DNA from: Thalassococcus halodurans
GTDB lineage: Bacteria > Pseudomonadota > Alphaproteobacteria > Rhodobacterales > Rhodobacteraceae
Assembly: GCF_900108225.1 (NCBI RefSeq)
Contig: NZ_FNUZ01000006.1
Span: 62,001-126,000 of the forward strand
DNA: 64,000 nucleotides
Direction of reading: 5' to 3'
Every line of letters begins with the position of its first letter. Position 1 is the first letter of the stretch. The translations under genes were made by a program, and so were the position numbers. The notes under the pieces are model-generated. The model saw only the letters and a list, made by a program, of their open reading frames with translations. It had not been told where the DNA came from and ran no database searches. Below, in pieces: positions 56,381 to 64,000 of the stretch.

Positions 56381-57157
56381 TCAGGTCCCGGTCCAGACGG
56401 GTGCTCGCTTTTCAGCAAAGGCCTTTGGGCCTTCAATCGCGTCGTTGCTGGCGTAAACCACCTCGTGCAGGCGCTTGCCCTCTTTCAGGCCACCGGCACA
56501 GCCCAGATCCATGGTTGCGCGAACACTGCCTTTCGCGGCAACAACCGACAGCGGGGCCGCGCTGGCAATGCGTTTGGCAAGGTCGAAGGCCCGTGCGCGG
56601 ACAGCATCGGGAGTGTCTTCGATATAGTTGGTGAACCCGTATTCGTGCAGGCGCTCGATCGGCATCAAGTCGCCGGTCAGAACTATTTCCATAAGGATGG
56701 GCTGCGGCAGCATGGACAATGCTGGCGATGCCCAAGGCGATCCACGACCGATCTTTACTTCGGTGATACCGACCTTGGTCCCCTTGAGACCGACCCGCAG
56801 ATCGCAATTCAAGGTCAGCATCATGCCGCCCGCCATCAGCGACCCTGTCATCGCCGCGATGATCGGTTTCTTGCAGGCGCGCATGGTCTCGTGAAACGGG
56901 TCGCGCATCTTGGTCAGAATATCGACACCCTCGTCGCGTGCGATTTGTGTGGCTTCCTTCAGATCCAGTCCGGCGCTGAAAACGCCGCAATCGGCAGAAG
57001 TCAGAATGGCCACACGAACGCTGTCATCCGCCTCGATCTTTTCCCAAGCATCGGTCAGCCCGTTCGTCGCCGCCACGGAAAGCGCGTTTTTACGTTCGGG
57101 CCGGTTGATACAGACGGTCGCAATTCCGTCTTCGATCTTCACGTCAATGGGGCTCAT
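56381..57157 (-). CDS. Enoyl-CoA hydratase/isomerase
   Basis: A 258-residue crotonase. It has VFSAGLDLKEAT and GSLMAGGMMLTLNCDLRVG oxyanion segments and the tail FAEKRAPVWTGT. Region IGRGSPWASPALSMLPQ replaces the usual GAGGTQRL block, so the catalytic acid is unclear. The start is an ATG in frame with family sequence; 43 further codons are open upstream but cross the hairpin after the binding-protein gene. Confidence 0.82.
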   Translation of the reverse strand: MSPIDVKIEDGIATVCINRPERKNALSVAATNGLTDAWEKIEADDSVRVAILTSADCGVFSAGLDLKEATQIARDEGVDILTKMRDPFHETMRACKKPIIAAMTGSLMAGGMMLTLNCDLRVGLKGTKVGITEVKIGRGSPWASPALSMLPQPILMEIVLTGDLMPIERLHEYGFTNYIEDTPDAVRARAFDLAKRIASAAPLSVVAAKGSVRATMDLGCAGGLKEGKRLHEVVYASNDAIEGPKAFAEKRAPVWTGT

Positions 57158-57197
57158 GATACCTGCTTCGCTTTCTCGGGACAATCTAACTGCGGAA

Positions 57198-57231
57198 AGC
57201 TTCCCCGCGACATGTCTGCCGCGGGGAAGCT
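57198..57231 (-). terminator. 12-bp stem-loop after the first binding-protein gene
   Basis: Perfect arms AGCTTCCCCGCG/CGCGGGGAAGCT with a 10-nt loop, 6 bp past the stop, with only a short TTT after it on the minus strand. Likely a partial terminator or 3'-end stabiliser that keeps binding-protein mRNA high relative to the crotonases. Confidence 0.6.
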
Positions 57232-57236
57232 CTGTC

Positions 57237-58487
57237 TTATTCGACGGTGAACGTCGCGGAGCTGTGCTTGATGACATCCCAAACAACGTCGAGATAGTCG
57301 GCGCTCCAGTCGGTCAGCGGAACCCAGGTTTCGCCATTCCACTGTTCGACCCGAGTCTTGCCGCCACCACCGTGGTCTTTGTCGGTCACTGTAACCGGGG
57401 CCATGATGCCGTTTCCATCGAAGTCCTCGATCGATTCATAGGCATTCTTCATGCTTTCCGGTGTGATCGGCCAACCGTTTTCAGTAATTGCGATCCGCGC
57501 GGCTTCGAAACCGGCCGAGTAGATCGCCATGCCCGTGTTGTAGTACACGTCGCGCACCAGGCTCTCGGGACCGCTGCCCTTGCCATTGGCATAGTAGGTG
57601 TCCAGCATCGTCTTGACGATCGGAACTTCCTGGCCACCGGCCACGTTGGTCCCGCGCAGGATGCCTTTCGCCTCTTGTGCGCCAATATTGGCGATATCAA
57701 CTTCGTTCAGCCAGTTCACCGACAGATAGCGGTCGATCGGGAAACGGTTGCGGCGCATTTCCTTCGAGGCGACCACATGCCCGCCCGCCAGCAGCCAGCT
57801 GATCACGTAGTCAGGCTTGTCGCGGCGGATTTTGCTCCATGCGCCGGCCTGATCCGACCCGGGAAGCGGCACGGGATACAGCTCCAGTTCGAACCCTTCC
57901 TTTTCGGAAAGCGTTTTCAGGATCTCGATCGGTTCCTGGCCAAAGGGATAATCCAGATAGATGAACCCGATCTTCGCCTTGCTCAAGTCACCGCCCATCT
58001 GACCCTTGATGAAGGCAACGTCATTTGCCGCCTGCTGCCAGTACGTCGGACCGACCGGGAAAACCCATTCGAACACTTCGCCGTCCACCGCGTCACCGCG
58101 GCCAACAAAGGACTGCATCAACACGTTGCCGTCCTTCATCGCACGCGGCAGAACCGCGTTCGTGACCGGCGTGGACAGAAAATTGAAAAGGAAAACGCCT
58201 TCGCGCTTGAGCTGCTCGTAGCATTCCACACCGCGCTGCGGTTCGTTGCCGTGATCGCGAATGATGACTTCAACCGGATGCCCTTCGATACCGCCATTTT
58301 CGTTGGTGTACATCGCCAGGTCCTGCGCGGCCTGGGCCACCTGCGGCGAAATGAACGTGTAGGATTTACTGAGGTCGAAGCAGAGTCCGAAGCGGATCGG
58401 CTCCTTGTCCTGCGCTGAGGCAACAGTCGCGCTTGCTGCCAGCGCAGTAGCAAGTACCACTGCCTTAATGTGCTGTTTGACTTTCAT
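57237..58487 (-). CDS. Liv/HAAT-type ABC transporter substrate-binding protein 1
   Basis: A 416-residue periplasmic binding protein. The N-terminus has a Sec signal (MKVKQHIKAVVLATALAASA, cleavage probably after VASA). The mature protein begins FGLCFDLSKSYTF and carries the two-lobe pattern with NENGGIEGHPVEVIIRDHGN. The start ATG has GGGAGAG upstream. It is paralogous to the next gene along most of its length. Aromatic or alicyclic carboxylates rather than amino acids are likely ligands given the CoA-ligase neighbour. Confidence 0.88.
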   Translation of the reverse strand: MKVKQHIKAVVLATALAASATVASAQDKEPIRFGLCFDLSKSYTFISPQVAQAAQDLAMYTNENGGIEGHPVEVIIRDHGNEPQRGVECYEQLKREGVFLFNFLSTPVTNAVLPRAMKDGNVLMQSFVGRGDAVDGEVFEWVFPVGPTYWQQAANDVAFIKGQMGGDLSKAKIGFIYLDYPFGQEPIEILKTLSEKEGFELELYPVPLPGSDQAGAWSKIRRDKPDYVISWLLAGGHVVASKEMRRNRFPIDRYLSVNWLNEVDIANIGAQEAKGILRGTNVAGGQEVPIVKTMLDTYYANGKGSGPESLVRDVYYNTGMAIYSAGFEAARIAITENGWPITPESMKNAYESIEDFDGNGIMAPVTVTDKDHGGGGKTRVEQWNGETWVPLTDWSADYLDVVWDVIKHSSATFTVE

Positions 58488-58514
58488 GTTTTCTCTCTCC
58501 CGTTGGTTTGGTTT

Positions 58515-58553
58515 GGGGCGGTGATACCGCTTTGTAAACGCCGCTGCCGCCCC
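58515..58553 (-). other. GC-rich inverted repeat between the two binding-protein genes
   Basis: GGGGCGG...CCGCCCC with a 25-nt interior that can pair further. No T-run. It fills the 97-bp gap between the paralogous genes and may be a processing or stability element. Confidence 0.4.
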
Positions 58554-58584
58554 GCGTAGCGTCGCCCTTCCTGCTACCAGTCTT

Positions 58585-59823
58585 TCACTGCTCGTATTTC
58601 GCGGAACTCTCTTTAACCACACCCCACACAACGTCCGTGTACGCAGAGATCCAGTCGGTTTGCGGCACCCAAGTCTCTCCGTCCCACATTTCGATACGGG
58701 TCTTGCCCCCGCCGCCATGATCTTCGGCCGTCACCGTAACGGGGGCCATCAGCCCGTTCGCGTCATAGCCCTCAAGCGACTCCAGTCCGGCCTTGTAGGA
58801 TGTCGGAGTGATCGGCAGCCCCTCGGCTTCCGCCGCCTTGCGCGCGGCTTCGAACATGATCGAATACATGGCCAGCCCGGTGTTGTAGAAAACGTCCTGC
58901 GTCTTCTCGATCGGGCCGGATCCCTCGCCCTTGTCATAAAGCTCGGCCATGATTTCCTGATACAGGGCAATATCCTGACCGCCCACGACATTGGTCCCGC
59001 GCTTGATACCTTTGGCGGCCTCTTTACCGATGTTGGCGATATCGACTTCGTTCAGCCAGTTGACCGAGATGTATTTGTCCATCGGAATGCGATTGCGCTT
59101 CATCTCTTTCGAGGCAACCACATGGGCACCGCCCAGCATCCAGACGATCACATGATCGGGCTTGTCGCGGCGCACCTTCGACCACACGCCGGCCTGGTCG
59201 CTGCCAGGCAGTGGCACGGGGTACAGTTCAAGCTCGAAACCCTCTTTCTCGGACAGGGTTTCCAGGATCTCGATCGGCTCCTGCCCGAAGGGATAATCGA
59301 AGTAAACAAACCCGACCTTCACATCTGACAGATCGCCGTCATGCAATTGCTTGATGTAGGCGACATCGTTGGCGGCCTGTCCCCAATAGGTCGGCCCGAT
59401 CGGATAGACCCAATCGAAGACGGTGCCATCAACGGCATCGCCGCGCCCGACAAGAGACTGCATCAGGATACGCCCGTCTTCCATGGCCCGCGGCAGGATA
59501 GCCAGAGACACCGGAGTGGACAGGGTATCGAAAACAAAGACGCCCTCGCGGCTGAGTTTCGAGTAGCACTCGATTCCGCGCTGCGGTTCGTTCCCGTGGT
59601 CACGCACGATGACTTCGACCGGTTCGCCACCGATGCCGCCCTTCATGTTGATGAGCTTGGCAAGGTCCATCGCGGCCTGCGAAACCTGCGGCGTGGCAAA
59701 GGTATAGGCTTTGCTGAGGTCGTAGCAGATGCCGATCTTGAATGGCTCGGCCAGCGCCTGGGTGCTGAACACTGCTCCTCCGAACATGGATAGTACAGCC
59801 AACGCTTTGGTAAATTTCTTCAT
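58585..59823 (-). CDS. Liv/HAAT-type ABC transporter substrate-binding protein 2
   Basis: A 412-residue binding protein with signal peptide MKKFTKALAVLSMFGGAVFS, cleavage probably after TQALA. It is very similar to the neighbour: ICYDLSKAYTF versus LCFDLSKSYTF, and both contain DHGNEPQRG, PFGQEPIEILETLSEKEGFE-like and WLNEVDIANIG segments. ATG after GGGAGGA. The duplication may widen substrate range for a single permease. Confidence 0.88.
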   Translation of the reverse strand: MKKFTKALAVLSMFGGAVFSTQALAEPFKIGICYDLSKAYTFATPQVSQAAMDLAKLINMKGGIGGEPVEVIVRDHGNEPQRGIECYSKLSREGVFVFDTLSTPVSLAILPRAMEDGRILMQSLVGRGDAVDGTVFDWVYPIGPTYWGQAANDVAYIKQLHDGDLSDVKVGFVYFDYPFGQEPIEILETLSEKEGFELELYPVPLPGSDQAGVWSKVRRDKPDHVIVWMLGGAHVVASKEMKRNRIPMDKYISVNWLNEVDIANIGKEAAKGIKRGTNVVGGQDIALYQEIMAELYDKGEGSGPIEKTQDVFYNTGLAMYSIMFEAARKAAEAEGLPITPTSYKAGLESLEGYDANGLMAPVTVTAEDHGGGGKTRIEMWDGETWVPQTDWISAYTDVVWGVVKESSAKYEQ

Positions 59824-59856
59824 TTGTTCCTCCCTGAACAACTTCTGATTAGTACC

Positions 59857-60672
59857 TCAACTCAACCAACGTTTGCGTCGGCTGTAGTGCTTGACGTTGT
59901 GAAAGTCGGTCTCTCCGCCGCCTAGATAGAACTCCTGAATGTCGGAGTTAGATTTGAGCGCCTCGGCGGTGCCGTGCATAACAACGCGGCCGTTCTCGAT
60001 AAGGTACCCTTGCGAAACGATTTCCAGAGCCGCCAGGGCGTTCTGTTCCACCAGCAGGACGGACAGGCCCTCATCCTTATTGATCTTTTGCAAGATGCCG
60101 AAGATCTCCTCGACCAGGAACGGAGCAAGCCCGAGACTTGGTTCATCAAGCATCAACAGCTTCGGCTGGGTCACGAGGGCCCGCCCAATGGCAAGCATCT
60201 GTTGCTCACCACCCGACAAATAGCCTGCTTGCGAACTTTTGCGTTCGGCAAGCCGCGGAAAATATCCGTAGATCTTGTCCTTTTCCGCATTCAGCGTTGA
60301 TCGGGACATTCCGCGCGGCGCGGCGGCGGTCAGGTTCTCGTCGGGGGTCAGATGTTCGAAGACCCGCCGCCCTTCGATGACATGACAGATGCCCATCTCG
60401 ACGCGTTCTTGCGCGAGCGCTTCGGTAATGTCCACTCCCTGGAACGTTATCTCACCTCGGCTGATGCGTCCGCGCTCAGCCTTCAAAAGACCGCTGATCG
60501 CTTTCAACGTGGTGCTTTTTCCCGCTCCGTTCGATCCCAAGAGTGCGATCATCTCGCCCTTTGGGACTTGGACCGAAACACCTTTGATCGCCAGTATTAC
60601 ATTGTCGTACAGTACTTCGACGCTGTTCATGGATAGAATGTTCTGGGCTTCAACTTTTTCTTGCATCGGCAT
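59857..60672 (-). CDS. livF: Branched-chain-type ABC transporter ATP-binding protein LivF
   Basis: A 271-residue ATPase: Walker A GSNGAGKST, signature LSGGEQQ, Walker B LLMLDEPSLGLAP. The VLYDNVILAIKGVSVQVPKGE start and lack of the LivG-specific insert identify the LivF member. It lies 4 bp from livM. The partner LivG is not in the window; it is likely just beyond the ligase gene at the right edge. Confidence 0.9.
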   Translation of the reverse strand: MPMQEKVEAQNILSMNSVEVLYDNVILAIKGVSVQVPKGEMIALLGSNGAGKSTTLKAISGLLKAERGRISRGEITFQGVDITEALAQERVEMGICHVIEGRRVFEHLTPDENLTAAAPRGMSRSTLNAEKDKIYGYFPRLAERKSSQAGYLSGGEQQMLAIGRALVTQPKLLMLDEPSLGLAPFLVEEIFGILQKINKDEGLSVLLVEQNALAALEIVSQGYLIENGRVVMHGTAEALKSNSDIQEFYLGGGETDFHNVKHYSRRKRWLS

Positions 60673-60676
60673 TCCC

Positions 60677-61750
60677 CTATTTCTTGAACTGATCGAAGGG
60701 CCAGACCATCAGATAGTCTCTGATGTTGCCGTAGAGTTTTCCCAAACCGAGTGGTTCGATCAGAAGGATAATGACGATCAGTGCGCCATAGACTGCGTTC
60801 GGGATGTGAGCGAGTGTTTCAACATCGATCTGCATGCCAAGCCCGTCACTCAGCGTGACGACGAGACCGTTCACGATACCCGGAACAAGAAGGATCAGGG
60901 CAACACCGAAATAGGAACCGATAATGCTGCCAAGGCCGCCAACAATCACCATCGCAAGAACCTGGATCGAAACGGCAACCGAAAATTGCTCGGGTGCGGC
61001 GAGAAAGAAAAAGGTGGCAACAAGCAACGCACCGCTGACGCCTGCGATGAACGACGAAGTCGCGAACGCGAGGATTTTGTAGTAGAAACTGTTCACACCC
61101 AGGATCGCGGCCGCAAAGTCTTTTTCCCGGACAGCGACCAAGGCGCGACCGAGTCCAGTACGCTTGAGATTAAGCATGAAGATCGTCACCAACACACACC
61201 AGCCGAAGGCGACATAGTAGAAGCCAGTATCAGTGGTAATCTCTTGCCCGAGCAGAGCCAATGTCGGTGACTGGAGCGACGCGTGTGAACCCCCCGAGAT
61301 CGCCGGAGAGTGGGTCAGAACCCAGTCCATCACGAATTGCATCGCAAGAGTGGTAAGGGCGAGATACAGTCCCTTGACCCGCAAAGCGGCAAAAGCAAAC
61401 AGGCTGCCGATCACGGATGACGTCAATCCGCCGATGATCAGGGCGAATTCCCACGGCACCCCGAAACGCGCGGCATGGATCGACGAATACGCTCCGACGG
61501 CCATGACCGCAGCATAACCCAAGTGAAGTTGGCCTGCCCAACCTGTCACCAGATTCAATCCAAGCGCGGCGGCCGTCCAGATCAGCCAGGGAAGCATGTA
61601 GCTGTTCAGATAAAGCGACGGGATGATGAATGGCGCGGCAAGACCGATCAGAAAGATGAATGCTGTCAGATTTCTGTCGGCAGGCACCTTGAAGATACGG
61701 CTGTCCGAAACGTAGTTGGCGTGATGGACGCCGGAAAGTCTGTAAAACAT
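60677..61750 (-). CDS. livM: Branched-chain-type ABC transporter permease LivM
   Basis: A 357-residue inner-membrane permease with about ten hydrophobic segments. It has the LivM block LNLVTGWAGQLHLGYAAVMAVGAY (partly quoted) and VGGLGSIIGSYFGVALI. It pairs with LivH, 3 bp away. The N-terminus (VHHANYVSDSRIF) is cytoplasmic. Confidence 0.9.
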   Translation of the reverse strand: MFYRLSGVHHANYVSDSRIFKVPADRNLTAFIFLIGLAAPFIIPSLYLNSYMLPWLIWTAAALGLNLVTGWAGQLHLGYAAVMAVGAYSSIHAARFGVPWEFALIIGGLTSSVIGSLFAFAALRVKGLYLALTTLAMQFVMDWVLTHSPAISGGSHASLQSPTLALLGQEITTDTGFYYVAFGWCVLVTIFMLNLKRTGLGRALVAVREKDFAAAILGVNSFYYKILAFATSSFIAGVSGALLVATFFFLAAPEQFSVAVSIQVLAMVIVGGLGSIIGSYFGVALILLVPGIVNGLVVTLSDGLGMQIDVETLAHIPNAVYGALIVIILLIEPLGLGKLYGNIRDYLMVWPFDQFKK

Positions 61751-61753
61751 CCC

Positions 61754-62641
61754 TTACACCCTTTCGATGTCGTGACGACCGAACAGCCCGTGCGGACGGA
61801 TCATGACGGTAAGAATGAGCACGGCGGCGACGATAAGCTCACGGCTTCCGCCTCCGACAAGCGGATCGAGGAAATCAGAAACAACGTTTTCGACGACGCC
61901 CAGGATGATGCCTGCGATCACGGCGCCAAGGATACTGTCGAGACCACCGAGAACGGCAACTGTCAGACCTTTGAGAAGCAACAGCGACAGCGCCTGATCG
62001 ACACCCTGAATCTCGCCCCAGATAACGCCCGCAGCGACGGCAACAACGGATGCCAGCGCCCAGGACAGGCCAACTCCGCGTTCAACCGAGATACCTACCG
62101 ACCACGAAGCCATGTAATCATCCGCGATCGCCCGCAACTTGATCCCGGTCCGGGTTCGGAAAAACAGCATGAATGCGACAAACAAGGCGAGCGCAACACC
62201 GGCACCAACCAGATGGATGCGGCTGATGAAGATGTCGTCAAAAAACAGTGGATCATAGCTGACGCCCAATTCCATCGAACGTGACGTCCCGCCCCAAATC
62301 GCAAGCGTTGTACCCCGCAGGAAAATGTCGAGGCCGAGTGTCAGCATCAAGATCATGACAACCGGCCGACCTGCGAGACGGCGCAGAGCAACACGCTCAA
62401 TGCCGAACCCAAGGCCGAACATGACAACCGCAGCCAGAGGGATGGCCAGCCACAAGGGTAAACCCACGTCGCGTGCCAGCGCCAGGACCACATAGGCCCC
62501 TACCATGGTCAACCCGCCCTGAGCCAGATTGGGCACCGAAGATGCCTTGTAAATCAGCACAAGGCCGATGGCGAATAGCGAGTACAGCAGACCCGTCAAG
62601 GCTCCGTTGATCGCAAGCTCTGATAGAAAGACCCAGTCCAT
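61754..62641 (-). CDS. livH: Branched-chain-type ABC transporter permease LivH
   Basis: A 295-residue permease with about eight membrane spans. NGALTGLLYSLFAIGLVLIY at the start and LLKGLTVAVLGGLDSILGA near the end are LivH signatures. Immediately follows the ligase stop (no gap). The order ligase-livH-livM-livF is common in alphaproteobacterial aromatic/alicyclic acid uptake loci. Confidence 0.9.
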   Translation of the reverse strand: MDWVFLSELAINGALTGLLYSLFAIGLVLIYKASSVPNLAQGGLTMVGAYVVLALARDVGLPLWLAIPLAAVVMFGLGFGIERVALRRLAGRPVVMILMLTLGLDIFLRGTTLAIWGGTSRSMELGVSYDPLFFDDIFISRIHLVGAGVALALFVAFMLFFRTRTGIKLRAIADDYMASWSVGISVERGVGLSWALASVVAVAAGVIWGEIQGVDQALSLLLLKGLTVAVLGGLDSILGAVIAGIILGVVENVVSDFLDPLVGGGSRELIVAAVLILTVMIRPHGLFGRHDIERV

Positions 62642-64000
62642 TTATACCTCCCTGATGGGAAGGCTTCTTTCGACCTTCCCTACTTCCCCGGTCTCGTAAG
62701 TCACCTGCGCGCTTACATGGACCTCTTTTGAACCGTCGTAGAGCGCCGCGATCACGTCGGCATAGCGTTCCTGAACGACCTTCCTCCGCAGTTTTCGGGT
62801 TCGCGTGATTTCACCATCGTCCGGGTCGAATTCTTTCGGCAGACTTACAAAGCGTTGCAGGCGCAATGGTTCGGTGACGGCCTTGTTGACCCGTTGGAAG
62901 GCCTCGCGAAGCAACGTCGCGACCTCTTCACGCTGAGAAAGATCGGCATAAGACACATAGGGCACGCCGTTCACCTCTGCCCAGTGGCCAACGGCTTCGA
63001 AATCCACGCAGACCATAGCCGTCAATTCGTCAAGCCCGGCGCCGATTACGGCAGCATCCTTAATATAAGGGCTGAATTTCAACCGGTTCTCGATGTAGTT
63101 TGGCACAAACCGCTCGCCTCCGGCCGTATGCATGACCTCGGAGACGCGCCCCAGAACAACCAGGTGTCCATCTTCCTCCAAATACCCGGCATCACCTGTA
63201 TGCAGCCACCCGCCCTCAAGGGCTTCGGCGGTCGCTTCGGGTTTGTTGAAGTACCCTTCGAATACGCTGTCCGAGCGTACCAAGATCTCCCCGTCCTCGG
63301 CGATGGTCACCTCGACGCCGGGCGCGGGTTTGCCAACCGTATGAAGGCGCACTTCACCCGGAGACTGAATTGCATTGATCGCGCTGTTTTCGGTTTGGCC
63401 GTAGAGTTGGCGCAATTTGATTCCCAAGGCTCGGTAGAAAACAAAGGTGTCTTCGCCGATTGCTTCACCGCCGGTGAACGCGTTCTTGAGTCGGCTCATT
63501 CCGAACTGGTCCTTGACCGGACCGAAAATGATTGCCTCGCCCAAAAGTCGGCCCAAAGGCTCAAGAACACCGCCGCTTTTGCCATTCAGCTTGCGCGTTT
63601 CCGCCGCGATGGCCCGATCCATGAAAAAATGGTACAGCCGTTTCTTTAAAGGGGTCGAATTTTCGATACCCACCTGGATTGTCGTCAGCATCTGGTCCCA
63701 GCTTCTCGGAGCCGCCAGATAGAAGGTCGGAGCGATCTCGCGCATGTCGCGCACGACCGTTTCCTGGCGCTCAGGCACATTCACGGTGAAACGCCAAAGG
63801 AGTGCCGCGGCAACGGTTATGGCGTAGTCTCCCACCCAGGCCATCGGCAAGTACGCGAGGATCTCCTCATTTTCGTCGAAGGCACCCGCCGCATGTCCAT
63901 TCCGAGCAGCAGCAAGAACGTTCTTCTGACTCAGTACGATGCCCTTCGGCGCGCCCGTCGTTCCGGAGGAGTGCAGAAAAATGGCCGGATCTTCCGGCTT
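62642..64000 (-). CDS. Long-chain/aryl acyl-CoA ligase, N-terminus beyond the window
   Basis: At least 453 codons, open to the right edge. The P-loop HSSGTTGAPKGIVLSQ lies at the edge, then YLPMAWVGD, FTGGEAIGEDT, YGQTENSAIN and LHTGDAGYLEEDGHLVVLGRVSEVMHTAGGE. It is the long-chain FadD/bubblegum-like branch with a C-terminal extension. Being co-transcribed with the Liv permease, it likely activates the imported acid by vectorial coupling. About 150-200 N-terminal residues are missing from the window. Confidence 0.88.
   Translation of the reverse strand, partial: KPEDPAIFLHSSGTTGAPKGIVLSQKNVLAAARNGHAAGAFDENEEILAYLPMAWVGDYAITVAAALLWRFTVNVPERQETVVRDMREIAPTFYLAAPRSWDQMLTTIQVGIENSTPLKKRLYHFFMDRAIAAETRKLNGKSGGVLEPLGRLLGEAIIFGPVKDQFGMSRLKNAFTGGEAIGEDTFVFYRALGIKLRQLYGQTENSAINAIQSPGEVRLHTVGKPAPGVEVTIAEDGEILVRSDSVFEGYFNKPEATAEALEGGWLHTGDAGYLEEDGHLVVLGRVSEVMHTAGGERFVPNYIENRLKFSPYIKDAAVIGAGLDELTAMVCVDFEAVGHWAEVNGVPYVSYADLSQREEVATLLREAFQRVNKAVTEPLRLQRFVSLPKEFDPDDGEITRTRKLRRKVVQERYADVIAALYDGSKEVHVSAQVTYETGEVGKVERSLPIREV

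Noticed and set aside
57185-57198. CTAAC upstream of the crotonase at 56381
   Set aside because: The second arm reads GAAAG-like sequence, not GTTAG; treated as chance.
1-64000. CRISPR arrays, tRNA/rRNA genes, prophage or toxin-antitoxin modules
   Set aside because: No regularly spaced repeats, RNA gene patterns or such protein families were seen.

Overview
The window looks like chromosomal (or large-replicon) DNA of an alphaproteobacterium, most likely a Rhodobacterales/Roseobacter-type bacterium. The basis is high G+C coding sequence, close-packed operons with ATGA/TGATG overlaps, AtuA-, BadH- and PaaK-like proteins, and two IS elements of types common in that group. No rRNA, tRNA or CRISPR array was seen. 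This taxonomic placement is an inference; no marker gene is present.

Almost every gene handles acyl-CoA thioesters. Region 1 (1-15.2 kb) holds a TetR repressor, an SDR and SCPx-type thiolase pair, a PaaY-like protein, and an Atu-like block. The Atu-like block contains a carboxyltransferase, a separately encoded biotin carrier, biotin carboxylase, AtuA and an enoyl-CoA hydratase. Divergent from it lie two isovaleryl/citronellyl-type acyl-CoA dehydrogenases, an SDR, a crotonase and two hotdog thioesterases. Region 2 (15.1-24.5 kb) has a tandem double TetR regulator, a BadH-like SDR, an acyl-CoA synthetase, an NmrA-type protein, an AraC-type protein, a thioesterase, and a second acyl-CoA synthetase gene cut in two by an IS5-type element. 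Region 3 (24.5-39.5 kb) has a FadH-like dienoyl-CoA reductase and, divergent from it, an 11-gene operon: three acyl-CoA dehydrogenases, crotonase, PaaK-like ligase, a complete second biotin carboxylase/carboxyltransferase, an HMG-CoA-lyase-like protein, an MFE-2-like SDR, a citryl-CoA-lyase-like protein and an HTD2/mesaconyl-CoA-hydratase-like protein. An IS630 element (39.6-40.7 kb) follows.

Region 4 (40.9-53.6 kb) resembles methyl-branched or sterol side-chain beta-oxidation: an alpha-methylacyl-CoA racemase, two MaoC-type hydratases, a pair of acyl-CoA dehydrogenases, a thiolase-like protein without the nucleophilic Cys next to a DUF35 zinc/OB-fold protein, a transglutaminase-like protein, two family III CoA-transferases and a further acyl-CoA dehydrogenase. 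Region 5 (53.8-64 kb) supplies the electron-transfer flavoprotein (etfB-etfA), two crotonases, a Liv-type ABC importer (two paralogous binding proteins, LivF, LivM, LivH) and the start-truncated gene of a long-chain acyl-CoA ligase that runs off the window.

The parts fit one task: import a carboxylic acid, activate it with CoA, oxidise it with ETF-linked dehydrogenases, bypass beta-methyl branches by carboxylation (Atu/Liu logic), and bypass alpha-methyl branches by racemisation plus (R)-hydratase/SDR/SCPx thiolase. The likely substrates are isoprenoid, branched or alicyclic acids, but the actual substrate cannot be read from sequence. A 14-bp palindrome, CTAAC-N4-GTTAG, recurs at or near the start of nearly every transcription unit and upstream of both TetR-type genes, often between -35-like and -10-like boxes. 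It is the best evidence that the whole 60 kb is one regulon.
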